Below, in pieces: positions 16,197-27,059 of a stretch of DNA of 64,000 bases. How positions within the stretch are numbered: position 1 is the first letter of the stretch; each line of letters starts with the position of its first letter. A model generated the notes under the pieces. That model saw only the letters and a list, made by a program, of their open reading frames with translations. It was not told where the DNA came from and ran no database searches. Both the position numbers and the translations under genes were made by a program. The stretch is from Hirundichthys speculiger (lineage: Eukaryota > Chordata > Actinopteri > Beloniformes > Exocoetidae): NCBI GenBank assembly GCA_018398805.1, contig JAGFBZ010001551.1, forward strand, positions 1 to 64,000, in the 5' to 3' direction.

Positions 16197-18030
16197 GTCT
16201 GAATGGACCATGTTCAGCACCTTTGTCGCTGAAGCAGCTGACCGGAGCTGTGGCCGTAAGGTCATCGGTGCCTGTCGTGGCAGCAGTTCTCGAACCCAGT
16301 GGTGGACAACTTGACTAAGAGAGGCCGTCAGATTGAAGAAGGAGTCCTACCGGGCTTGGTTAGCTTGTGGGACTCCGGAATCAGCAGCGGGTATCAACAG
16401 GCCAAACGGACTGCAGCCTTGGCGGTCTTTGAGGCAAAAACTTAGGTGTGAGGGGAGTTTGGTGAGGCCATGGACAACGACTTTCGATTGGCTCCAAGGG
16501 GATTGTGGCAAATCGTCAAACAGTTCAGGCGGGGAAAGCAGTGCTTCACCAACACTGTGTATAGTGGGGGTGGGGTGCTGCTGACCTCAACTGAAGATGT
16601 GGTTCGGCGGTGGAAGGAATACTTCGAGGACCTTCTCAATCCCACCAACATGTCATCCGTTGAGGATGCTGAGCCTGTGGACTTAGAGGTGGACTCGTCC
16701 ATTACTGGAGCTGAGGTCACTTAGGTAGTTAAGCTGGTAAAGTCTATGCAGGGTAGCTGGAGAAGAGAATCTGATCGATTGTCAAATCCCAGATTCAGGA
16801 GGAACAATGTGGGTTCCATCCTGGTTGTGGAACACTGGACCAGCTCTAGACCCTCACTAGGGTCCTGGAGGGGGCATTGGAATTTGCCCAACTTGTCCAC
16901 ATGTGTTTTGTGGACTTGGAGAAGGCATTTGACCGTGTCCCTCGGGGGGTCCTGTGGGGGGTACTCCAGGAGTGTGGGGTGCTGGGCCCCGTTCTTAGAG
17001 GCTGTCCAGTCTCTGTACAAACGGAGTGAGAGATTGGTATTGGTGTTGTTGTAAGTCGGACTTGTTTCCAGTGAAAGTTGGACTCCGCCAGGGATACCCT
17101 TTGTCGCCAGTTCTGCTCATAACGTTTATGGTCAGAATTTCTAGGCACAGTCAAGGAGCAGAGGGATTCCAGTTCAGTGGTGTCAGGATTTCGTCTCTGC
17201 TGTTTGCGGATGAAGTGGTCCTGTTGGCGCCACTAGGTGGGGATCTGCAGCTCTCGCTGGAGCGGTTCACAGCCAAGTGTAAAGCAGCAGGGATGAGAAT
17301 CAGCACCTCCAAATCTGAGATCATGATTCTCAATTGGAAAAGGGTACAATGCCTTTTCCAGGTTGGGAGTGAGGTTCTGCCTCAAGTGCAGGAGTTTAAG
17401 TATCTTGGGGTCTTCTTCACGAGTGATGGGAGAAAGGAACGGGAGATCGACAGACGGAGAGGTTCAGCGTCTGCTGTGGTGGTGACTCTTTACCAGTCTG
17501 TTGTGGTCAAGAGAGAGCTGAGCCAAAAGGCAAGGCTCTCTATTTACTTTGTTCCAACCCTCACCTATGGTCATGAACTGTGGGTAGTGACCAAAAGAAC
17601 AAGATCAAGGATACAAGTGGCAGAAATTAGTTTTCTCCGTAGGGTGGCTGGACTCTCCCTTAGCGATAGGATGAGAAGTTCAGTCATTTGGGAGAGACTC
17701 AGAGTAGAGCCACTGCTTCTTCACATTGAGAGGAGCCAGTTGAGGTGGTTTGGGCATCTGGTTCAGATGCCCCCATAGACGCTTCCCTGGAGAGGTGTTT
17801 CGAGCATCTCCAACTGGGAGAAGACCACGGGGCAGACCCAAGACCCGCTGGAGAGATTATATCTCTTGGCTGGTCTGGGAGCACCTCTGGGTTCTCTCAG
17901 AGGACATAGTAGAAGTGGCCGGGGGGGAGGGAGGTCTAGGTCTCTCTGCTGAAGCCACTGCCCCCACAACCTAACTCCACATCAAGGGGAAGCTAATGAA
18001 TGGAAGGATGGCTGGATGGAAGGATGCCTT
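16197..18030 (+). mobile_element. LINE fragment, 3' side of provirus
   Basis: Continuation of the LINE from 1862-2034. The reading frame is broken in several places. Recognisable stretches are LKKESYRAWLACGTPE-like sequence at 16336-16385, FVDLEKAFDRVPRG-like sequence (frame-shifted) around 16900-16950 and the RT core described separately. The 3' end passes into GGATGG-type short repeats (about 17998-18030). The same family supplies the fragments at 27060-29085. Clade not assigned with confidence. Confidence 0.85.
17026..17778 (+). pseudogene. LINE reverse transcriptase, decayed
   Basis: 250 codons of a non-LTR retrotransposon reverse transcriptase. VGLRQGYPLSPVL (fingers/palm) is followed by LLFADEVVLLAP, where the usual catalytic FADD is now FADE, so one catalytic Asp is lost. 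Then come EFKYLGVFFTSDGR and LTYGHELWVVTKRTRSR, typical thumb and C-terminal features. The frame closes at RSQLRWFGHLVQMPP just before the usual end. Upstream domains are frame-shifted, so this copy is dead. Confidence 0.88.
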
Positions 18031-20160
18031 AGTGACCTACTCCTGTTCAGTCTGTTGCCCAGTCAGTTGCTCTGTGAGTTAGCTTCATGTTGTTGTTATA
18101 AGAGACGACCAGGATGGGAATCCAATGTTAATTTGGATTTTTGCCAATAGTAGGGACTGGAGACGGCAAGAGCTCCATCACACTTCCTCAAAGTAATTAA
18201 ATTTTCCTTCCTGATTATTCTGGGTTTATATTACAAAATTCAAATGTTGCAGGTCAGCTTCAGGATCAGAGAGTTTTTGCATCTTTGTTTACTGCAAGTC
18301 CAACACTTTATGAAGCTCCAGTTTGTTTTTCTCATTCGTGTTCTCCTTGTGGGCGGTTTCTTTGGGAAAGTGTTTGTGGTCTCACTAGGAATGCCACGTG
18401 CGGAGTTTGACGTCGAGACGATAGTGAGGGGTGTCTTCATCGAGAGGGGATCCCTTAGTTGTCATGAGCTTCTCACTTAGGTTAATAATTTGGGTGTTAC
18501 TGATAATCCTCAGGTTTATCAAAACTTCTTCCAATGTGGGTATTTATGATTCGTTGACTCATCATCACGTTAAATCATTATGTTAATTATCCCTGTTATC
18601 GGTTTCCAAGCATAAGGTCTCGTCTCATGTAAATTGCGTCTTAGTGGAGGCGAAGTTCTTAGGGGTTTAGTTCCTTGGAGGGTACTATAAATTTGGCTAA
18701 CCAGGTCGACAATCTGGTGTTTGATTGGACCTTTGAACCGTACATCCTTAGCCTCAGAGGGGGTTGGGATGTCACAATGGAGACGCAGCGTCACAGGGTC
18801 TCAGCGGAGCCCTGGGGGTTTGATCTGTGGACATGGCTGACCTCAGGCTCCTGGTGCTCAGTACTTTTGAAAGTATTTACTCCATTCATGATTATTTTGG
18901 TTCTGTTTTTCCTTTTATTTTCATGTGTGATTCCATGTTTACGCCACATGATGCTAAAAGCAATGACAACATCTTTCCACTCCCCGACATCAACTGGGGT
19001 CATGCACATGCGGGTGTTTCTGAGAATTGAATCTTCTTTGTTTTAGATAGTCTTGTGGCCTTTTTTCCCACTAGGTTTTTGGCCTAGTATAGAGTAGATA
19101 GTCTCTAAGGGGTCTTTTGCCGTTCCCCTTATTTTCGGAATCTGACAATCTAAATTGTACTAAAATTCAAAATTCAAACTCTAAATTTAATCACTTTAAT
19201 CATTTTGCCCAATCAATCAACTGATTCCAATCTGAGCTGCATACCAGTGAAACATAGCTGGGGACGGGGGTTTGGCCGCTGGAGGGATCACATTTAATAG
19301 AGTAGACTGCGGTCCATTATTCCCTGTTTAGCTCGCTGTTGTGGGCTGTGCCCTTTGGGCGGGAACCGCGTGCTCTACTGCTGTGATCTAGATAAGCTTT
19401 TCATATTTGCAAAGAAAATGGGGTACAAAAACAAAATTAGGGATTGTAATATTAAAAATTGCATTTAGTGCTGTTTCATGAGTCCATGACTTCTGGTCTC
19501 GATTCCTGTGTATTCGAAGGCCACAGTTTTGTTATCATTCTGGCTCCAACAAGTCTGCTAAGTTTTACCGCGTTGACGTCTAGAGAAATTATCCAAGGTC
19601 CTGATGTTTTCATGTGATGTTTAAGGCAACTGTTTCCTACTGAGACTTTGTCATTCTAAACCATCCAGCATTCTGTAATGACCTCTCTGAATTTGCATGC
19701 AGACTTGGAGAATAAAACTCCGTTTTGCACCTCAGTCATATTCCAGCCTATTGTTTAACAACCGAATTAACTGCCTCACCAGAACACAATTAGAGTATAA
19801 TTTAAGTGTATGCTTATGAGTAAGATATGCCCAAATTTAAACACAACAACATGAAACTAAAAATGATATTTTAAAATGAAAATCCTTCTTAGTGCATGAA
19901 TATTTAAGAACTGTGATTCTGAATTAAATCGGTTCACTGTGAGCACCAAAAGGCCAACTATGGGTGGATTCTGGAAAACCTTTCAGAAGGTTTTCGAGCA
20001 ATGCAAAGATGGGAAAGTTTGGTAATACTTCAATTTGCCATGTGAATTTTTTGGACATAAATGAGAAATTGAGGCAAATTTTATGTATTTGTATATTCTA
20101 AATTCAGTTGCATTACTGTTGTCAAAATGTGTTCATCCTTTGCAAAGAAACATGAAAAGA
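18031..20160. other. Unresolved segment with coding-like minus-strand pieces
   Basis: No repeat family was recognised. Three minus-strand open frames follow one another: 18791-19009, 18570-18794 and 18240-18440. The last two share a frame, separated by a stop at 18570. Their composition (for example AKDVRFKGPIKHQIVDLVSQ, and a Lys/Arg/Thr-rich C-terminal piece) looks protein-like rather than random, suggesting a decayed unknown gene. From 19100 to 20160 the sequence is plain AT-rich DNA. Confidence 0.4.
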
Positions 20161-20430
20161 TGTGAAATGAAATGGAATGAAATGAAAAATACTTTATTAA
20201 TCTCAGAAGGGAAATTCAACATTGTCATCTCTTTATTTCAGTTGCACCATAGTATTATCATGCATTTTAATGCATTTTTCTATTACAGCAGGAACACTCC
20301 ATGGAGACCTGTTAAAGCCCTTTTCTTCTGTATATATGACACATCTGTAAACCCTGTTGATAATCTCAGTGAGCCCAACTAAACACCTTCCAGAAGAAAA
20401 ATTCTGCCAATTATCTAACAGCAATCATCT
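20160..20430 (-). mobile_element. LINE 3' end remnant
   Basis: The plus strand begins with an AAATG-type short repeat and continues ATACTTTATTAATCTCAGAA. On the minus strand this is the AATAAAGTAT tail seen at the 3' ends of the elements at 22253 and 25833. Upstream sequence is decayed. Confidence 0.55.
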
Positions 20431-21220
20431 GCCACTTTCACTCATTTTGCCACATTAAAATGAATCCCAGGCTCCATTTAAATTATTTACTACTGCTTGC
20501 TCACTGACTTACCCATCTTTATTTAGACGTGTTCCTCCTCAGTCATCATTAATGCTGCTTACATAATTTAAAGAGTGTTCATATTTCTCAATTAATCTTT
20601 CAGCCCTCTGTGTAAAAATCATCCATCAGTCACTGCAGGCAGTGGTTTTACTGCAGCTCTGTCTGGATTTATTTCTTTAGTCTAAAGTTAGTCCATGATG
20701 ACATTCAGTATTTATGGAAGTGTGTGTGTTAGATGGAGGCCGATGATTCGCTGTGGCGATCCCTGAAGAGAACAGCCAAAAGGAAAATAAGAAAGGGGTC
20801 AATGATCAGATTGAGCTGCCAGTATCAGAACACCAGGGGGCACTGTTACACTTTAGCTGGAAAAAACTGAACCAGCTGAAAAATAAGGCTAGCTTTGTTT
20901 AATGATGCACAGAAGATCATTCTGTATAATTAGAATCAAATTAATTTGAATAAGAATCATGACCAGGCTTCTAAAAAGCACAACAAATAAACAGAAAGTG
21001 AGGAATGTTGCATCTATTTGCTAAGTTCGTAAAAAGCAGGCGTTGTAAGTCATTCATCTGCTGGAATAGTTTTCATGTTTCATCTGTCTGGGGAAATTCT
21101 GAACAACAGAGGCTGTATGGATAGTTTTTCTCTCTGTCATCTCGTAGATGTCCCATAAAACATTTTTTACATATTTAAACGAACATACAAAGCTCTGAAG
21201 TATTTTCATAGTGCTCCTTA
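20431..21220. other. Unresolved non-coding sequence
   Basis: No gene, RNA or repeat signature recognised. Confidence 0.3.
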
Positions 21221-21221
21221 T

Positions 21222-21395
21222 GACGGGCAGCACAGTAGTGCAGTGGTTCGCCCTCAGCAAGAAGGTTCAGTTGGATATGGGTTCAGCTGGTCTCTCTGTG
21301 TGGAGTTTGTATATGTGTGGGTTATTCCCAGGCTTTCCAGTTTCCTTCCACCCCAAAAACATGTTTAAGTTGATTGGTAACAGTTAATCCCATCT
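21222..21395 (-). repeat. Common teleost interspersed repeat, fragment
   Basis: The words GCACAGTAGTGCAGTGGTTC, TGTGTGGAGTTTGTATATG and CTTTCCAGTTTCCTTCCACC mark a widespread fish repeat that includes a tRNA-like start. A relative in the opposite orientation occurs at 22985-23300 and another fragment at 60600-60870. Family name not assigned. Confidence 0.5.
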
Positions 21396-22110
21396 AGGCT
21401 TCATATACACTTACCACAATATAATTTGATAATAGAAATTATTATGGGAGTAATAGGAGTAATTATAAAGATAATTCAGTCTATTAAATTAATTGATCTA
21501 AATAATGCGTGTGTGGCAGTGAGAGAAAGCTGTTTGCGTTGTTAAAGCAACTTGAGTGGTCCCTGGACTAGAAAGGTGTTATATAACCATGTTGTTGTTG
21601 TTTTCATCCTAAATAGTGCCCATTTTCCAATGCAAAGATACAAACACAAATTTCAAGATCCATTTCGTATTTGGAATTCTTATTTTAAATACATGTACCA
21701 CGCAGCTTATCACTGGTGTAACCTCTTTTTTACGCTGAAGAGCTCAGCAGACATGATGGTCAACAGCTCCTCCTGCTGTTCTGATGTAAGGGAACCAGAG
21801 GGAAAGGATCCCCCTTTAGTTCCTCTTCCTCAGTTATAGTTCAAACCAACAGCTCTGCTGAAGGTCTGTAAATCCACTCCTTTGGTATGTTCACATGGAG
21901 TCCAGTCATTGCTCTGTCTGAGTGTTTCCCTGGTTGGTTGGATGCCTATCCAGTGACATCCAGAGGCAGGTTTTTTCTGCATCTGTTGGCAATACCAACA
22001 GAGGAGGTCAAATTCACAGGAACCAAGCAAATTCTTTGTTGGAGAGGAAAAGAACAAGGATGAGTGGCTTATGCCTTGTTTGGTTTTTTTGTTTGTTTGG
22101 TTTTAAGACT
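21396..22110. other. Unresolved non-coding sequence
   Basis: AT-rich sequence with small open frames of no recognisable content. Confidence 0.3.
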
Positions 22111-22114
22111 TTTG

Positions 22115-22798
22115 TGGCACTAGTGGCCTTTATTGATAGTGGAGAGAGACAGGAAGGGGGGCAGAGAGAACGGGGAAGACACGTGGCAAAAGGCCAACGA
22201 GCCGGGAGTCGAACTCGCAACCAGCCTCACGAGAACTGTAGCCTCTGTATATTCAAATTCAAATTCAAATATACTTTATTGATCCCCCAAGAGGGAAATT
22301 CAAGTTTCAGTACAGTCTGGTGTACTAGAGGAGCTGCCGGCTTCCAGCGTTCCTTCTTCATGTCCTGGTCCTGTGGTCAGAGTGCTAACTCCAGTTAACA
22401 GCTGTTACAACCAGTTAACAGCCGTTAAAACCAGTATATCTCCACAATGATGAATCGAGTGAGGTATCTCCAGGTCAGAGGAGGAAACTCCGATGAACCA
22501 AACTGTCTCTTCTGTCTCCTTCAGTCCGGCGAACAATGGAGCCGACCGTCCCAGAGCCCGGTTCATCATGTGGACCAGGTTGTTGGTGTCACCCCTGGCG
22601 GTGCCGGGCCCACCAGGTCTCCAGACAGCCCCTGCCAGGTCAGCTGACTCACCCCGGCGTGCAGACTGCTGGATAGGGGCAGCATGCCGCCGCTGCCACG
22701 TCGGGGGCTCCAGCGTCCAGCGTCGCAGGGATGAGTCCCCCGGAGCAGCAGCGTATATGGGCCGCCTGCCCTAACCACTGCGCTACCGGGGCGGCCCA
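22115..22798 (-). mobile_element. tRNA-derived SINE split by a LINE insertion
   Basis: The SINE is read on the minus strand. Its head (22753-22798) has GTAGCGCAGTGGTTAGGGCA with the A box. Its body (22115-22252) has the B box GCGAGTTCGACTCCCGGC and the tail AATAAAGGCCACTAGTGCC. It matches the intact plus-strand copy at 52701-52885 piece by piece. The two parts are separated by the LINE at 22253-22752 and share the target duplication GTATAT. Confidence 0.8.
22253..22752 (-). mobile_element. LINE 3' fragment inserted in a SINE
   Basis: 500 bases, 5'-truncated, minus orientation, with a (TTGAAT)n tail at the left end and CTTGAATTTCCCTCTTGGGG before it. It is flanked by GTATAT (22247-22252 and 22753-22758), a short target duplication. 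It is the same family as 25833-26590, with which it shares long blocks. Confidence 0.8.
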
Positions 22799-22984
22799 TT
22801 GTTGGTTTTGAATAAAGACAGGAAAAGAAAAGATTATATTAAACTTTATTGTCATGTAAAAGACCAAGGCAACGAAATACAGTTTAGCATACTCAGAGCA
22901 TGAAAAGGGATGAGAGTTAAAAGGGAACCCAAAATAAATTTGGATTTTTCACTTTAGAAGTTGATTTTCTGAAAGTATGACTGA

Positions 22985-23300
22985 AGTTTTGTCTATCCAC
23001 CAGATATTCATCCATCCATTACCTATATCCACTTACTCCTGTGCAGGGTCATGGGGACGTGCTGGAGCCCACCCCAGTACAAGTGTACATCCTGGACCGG
23101 TCCATCAGAGCCACATGTAGACCAACAACCATGCACATTCACACTCATCACCAATCACCAGTTACCTGACATGCATGTCTGTGGACTGGGAGGAAGCCAG
23201 TGTACCTGGAGGAAACCCACAAGCACCCCAGCTGGGACTCAAACCAGCAACTGTCTTGATGTGAGGCATTACCAAGTCATCATGTTGCCCCAGATATTAA
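22985..23300 (+). repeat. Common teleost interspersed repeat
   Basis: Starts ATCCATCCATTACCTATATC and contains GGACTGGGAGGAAGCCAGTG and GCACCCCAGCTGGGACTCAAA. This is a very common fish repeat organisation, with an eroded B-box-like word near the right end. Confidence 0.55.
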
Positions 23301-24419
23301 CCAAATTAATGAATTAAAAATGGGGAGCAAAATGATTACATTTGTTCTGTAATTGTTAAATGCTTTTAACAAGATGAGCAAAATGGGGAAAAGTTGAAAT
23401 TATAATATAATATATCACACATTCATACTCTTTGATTTCAAAGTGCCCTGCCATGAAATTGTAATGGGATCCAGACGACAGATCACACAAAGGATAAAAA
23501 AAAAAATGTATTCCTGATATGAAAGTCCATGTTTTACAACCACACAAGTCTGTAGTTCACCTGTGTTCTAAAATATAAAAAAGCTTGAAGTTTGAACACC
23601 AGATGGACCCATTTACCTTTGTTTTTATTTGAGACATGACACTGATGTCACTCATTCAGTCAGACCCTTAAACACAAGAGTTAAAGTTAATTTGAAACAC
23701 TTTAGAGAAAAGAAGCAGGAGATATTTTGGTCCTTCAGCTGGGTGGGGGTTATCCTCCAGGCTGTGTTCTTGCGAGGACTGAAGGGCTGTTTAACAGGAA
23801 TGATCTGGATGGTTTGTGGTAGAGAACAGTGGGCTGCTGAGGCCAACCAGCCTTCCCATTCCTGTTGTTGTGGAGTGGGAGTTTCCAGCTATACAGCACA
23901 TGGGAAACACCACAGGATGTCCTTTTTCCTCATTCCTCAAGGATAGAATTACTCCAAACATCTCCCGAGTTTCAACTGAATTTATTTATTATTATTACTA
24001 CATGACATGTCATCTCTGTCCAACTAGTCCAACAGTCAAAAAACCATATCATAGCACTGAAACTGCTCTCATAAATACTTCACATTGAACTTAGAGACTG
24101 ACAGGCTGACAAATGAGTATTGGTCATGAATCTGAAAGAACCACCCTGCCCCTGAGCTATGTACCTAAGTACCTCACCCATGTCTTCAGCATGAGCCTCA
24201 GCCTTCAGAGAGTCACTGTGATGTGGAAGACATAACGCCTCATTCCTGTTCTGAAGATGCAGCGTCCCAGCAACCCCAAGGGACTCGTCAGTCCCTGGCT
24301 TCCGCCAGGATTACCCTTTTGGAACAAAGTTATGTTTGGACTTTGTTTCTTGGTTAATAAATTCAGGGGTTTTTTTTAACTCCTGCATTTAGTTCCACCC
24401 TTTACACTCCACATCATGA
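23301..24419. other. Unresolved non-coding sequence
   Basis: No coding or repeat signature recognised. Small ORFs here have no protein-like features. The last 200 bases (from about 24230) probably already belong to the LINE described next. Confidence 0.3.
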
Positions 24420-25830
24420 AACCCAAGGATTACAGGCTAATGGTGCAGATGTCGCACATCATGAAAGAGTCATTCTGGAGCAGTTCTGGGCCACGGTCCA
24501 ACCACTTCTGGATTCTCTTCAGTTCGCTACCAGCCCTGTCTTGGAGTGGATGTTGCTCAGCTGAGTCTAAACCCACTTGGACAACCCAGTGAGCACTGGG
24601 AAAGTTTTTTTTTTTTTTTAGGGTGCTTTCAGACCTGTGGCCCATTTGTTTTGTTCTGATTCAGGGGGTGAATCGATCCAGTTGTTTTGTTTTTCGTTTG
24701 GGGCGTTTGTGTTCACAAGGCAACCGTCTGTAGCGGTTTAAAGCTGTTAACAAATGCCATGAACCAACTGTTCTCTCATTGGTCAAAAATGAACGCGAAA
24801 GGAGTTTCCTCTTCCGTACCCCGGGAAAAACAACAACTATGGAGAACCGTCAGCAAGTGTGGCTAGTTTGTTTCTGTGTTTCTGTGGTTAATGTACCAGT
24901 GTTCTGTAACAGAAAACAAAAGATCCAGTTCTACCGGGAATCCAGACTGCGCAGCGAATATAATATCTTAATGCATTTACTCAGAAGAAGACGTGCCGCG
25001 ATAAGGAATCGCCGACGAAGATGGGCTCTGATACATGCATAATCTGCACATCACAACACAACATTACACAACACTACTACTGTCTCACTCATACCACAGT
25101 TATGAGTGAGTTGTGTCGGTTGCTGTGTCGATTATGTTCTCATTGCAAACAAACCGCTCCAGGTCTGGAATGGAAGCGAGCCCAGACCACCTCTCCTAGG
25201 AGATCTCGGCTCACTTGTTTTGTCCCGCATCCGAGCGCGATTGCTGTGTTCACATATACCAAACGAACCGATCTTTAGGTGGAAATGCTCCTTGTTTTGG
25301 AACAACTGCTCTAAACGGGACAGGTGTGAAAGCACCCTTAATTTCTCCAGTGCGTTTGACCCAGTCAGGCTGGCTCTGCTGGGTGACAACGACGTGGGTG
25401 TATGGCCCACTGGTGTCCTGGATTGTGGATTACCTGACTGGCAGGCCACACTACATGCACCTATATCAGATCAGCTATCAGAGACCTGCCATCTTCACAT
25501 GTTTTCTGATGACTCTGCAATTGTTGGATGTTCAGATAAGATCATCAGGAAGGCCAACCGTGTTGTTGGGGGGAAACTGGACTCTCTGACAGTGGTGATG
25601 ATGAGGAGAACGTTATCCAAAATGGAGACTCTTTTGAACTTTTTCTCACACCCTCTCCATAATGTGCTGATCAGCCACAGGTGCTTCTTCAGCAACAGAA
25701 TGATTCATCCACACTGCACACAGAGACACAGGAAATCATTCCTGCCTTTCACCATCAAACCTTTTAACCCTGAACTGTACATAGGAGTTACCTGGACCTT
25801 GGATACTGAGTATATTCACAAATTTTATAT
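24420..25830 (+). mobile_element. LINE reverse transcriptase fragment, interrupted
   Basis: 24420-24617 reads MKPKDYRLMVQMSHIMK and then frame-shifted sequence, matching the KPKDYRPVALT block of CR1/Rex-type RTs. After the Harbinger insertion, 25345-25830 continues with WIVDYLTGRPHYM, then the palm block around FSDDSAIVGCSDK (catalytic FADD changed to FSDD) and a C-terminal RHRKSFLP block. Numerous frame breaks make it a dead copy. Confidence 0.7.
24621..25337. mobile_element. PIF/Harbinger-type DNA transposon, non-autonomous
   Basis: 717 bases with terminal inverted repeats GGGTGCTTTCAGACCTGT (left) and GGGTGCTTTCACACCTGT (right, complement), 17 of 18 matching. They are flanked by TTA on both sides (24618-24620 and 25338-25340), the 3-base target duplication typical of Harbinger. 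An internal frame (24779-25042, plus) contains LLRRRRAAIRNRRRRWALIH. This resembles the Arg-rich start of Harbinger nuclease proteins, so the copy is probably an internal deletion derivative. It split the LINE around it. Confidence 0.82.
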
Positions 25831-25832
25831 TC

Positions 25833-26590
25833 TATTCAATTCAATTCAATTCAAAATACTTTATTAATCCCCCAAGGGGGAAATTCAAGTTTCAGTACAC
25901 CAGGAAAAATCTGGTGTACTAGGGGAGCTGCTAGTGTCCAGCGCTCCTTTTGATGCCCAGTCCCGTGGTACGAGTGCTAACTCCAGGTAACAGCCGTTAA
26001 AACAGTTAACAGCCGTTAGAACCAGTATATCTCCAAAACGATGACAAGTGAGGTATCTCCAGGTCAGAGGAGGAAACACCGATGAACCAGACCGTCTCCT
26101 CTGGGAAGATTGAGCTCCGTTCAGTCCGTCGAGCGATGGAGCCGACTGTCCCAGAGCCCGGTTCATCATGCGGACCGGACCAGGCCATTGTCGTCTCCCC
26201 CAGCGGTGCTAGGCCCCACCAGGTCACCAGACGGCCCCTGCCAGGTCAGCTGACCCATCCAGTGTGTAGACAGCTGGACGGGAGCAGCATGCCGCTGCCG
26301 CTACGTCGGGGGCTCCCGTCCCGGCTCCTTGACGCTGCAGCCCGGATCCAGTGGCGGTGGTTGCTGCGGGTAGCAGTTCAGGGCTACTTAGCTTAGCTTT
26401 CCCGAACTGGCCTCCAGCGACACCGTCCTTGTCCGTGGCGGCAGGTCTCCACCAGCCGCAAGAGGACCGATCTGCCCCCTGCAGACAGTATGTAGACATC
26501 CGACCACAGATCACCACAAACCAGGCACAAACTGGAGCGTCCAGCGTCGCAGGGATAAGTCCCCGGAGCAGCAGCGTCCAGTTTTCCTGA
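25833..26590 (-). mobile_element. LINE 3' portion
   Basis: Minus-strand element with (TTGAA)n tail at 25833-25855 followed by AATAAAGTATTTTG-type sequence and CTTGAATTTCCCCCTTGGGG. It shares long blocks with 22253-22752, including the GTCCAGCGTCGCAGGGAT word. No intact ORF. Confidence 0.72.
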
Positions 26591-27059
26591 GTCTGATTGC
26601 TGATTCTGAGTTTTCTTGTATGGTCATATTCTCCAGGCACTGCCACAAGAGCAAGACCTTCAGTGCCTATTTTGAAAGTGTAAATTTATGACTGTACAGC
26701 AATGATCGTGTATGTTTTCTATCCCAGTAGATCTGCTAGAACATCGTTCTAAATATCCAGCATTTGTTTTAATGATGTCTCTAAAAAAGTGTTGTGGTTG
26801 GGAGACTGTTGAGATATTTAGTAACTCTGAATGGTGTTATTTTAGCATCTAGCACTATTGTGAGAAACATTTTTGACCAGGATTTGCTATTTTAATCATA
26901 CATTAAAATGAAACAAAAGTTTATAGAAATGCTCTCACTTAGATTTTTAATTCTGTAAAAATAAGGACAATACTTATTTTTACAGAATTACAAAAATTTC
27001 AAAACTAGTCCATGCAATTCCTTAATAGTAGGATGTCCAAAAAATAATATCCAATCTCC
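26591..27059. other. Unresolved non-coding sequence
   Basis: AT-rich, no signature recognised. Confidence 0.3.

Noticed and set aside
26224..26646. 140-codon minus-strand ORF
   Set aside because: Falls in a LINE 3' region whose relative at 22253-22752 does not keep the frame open.
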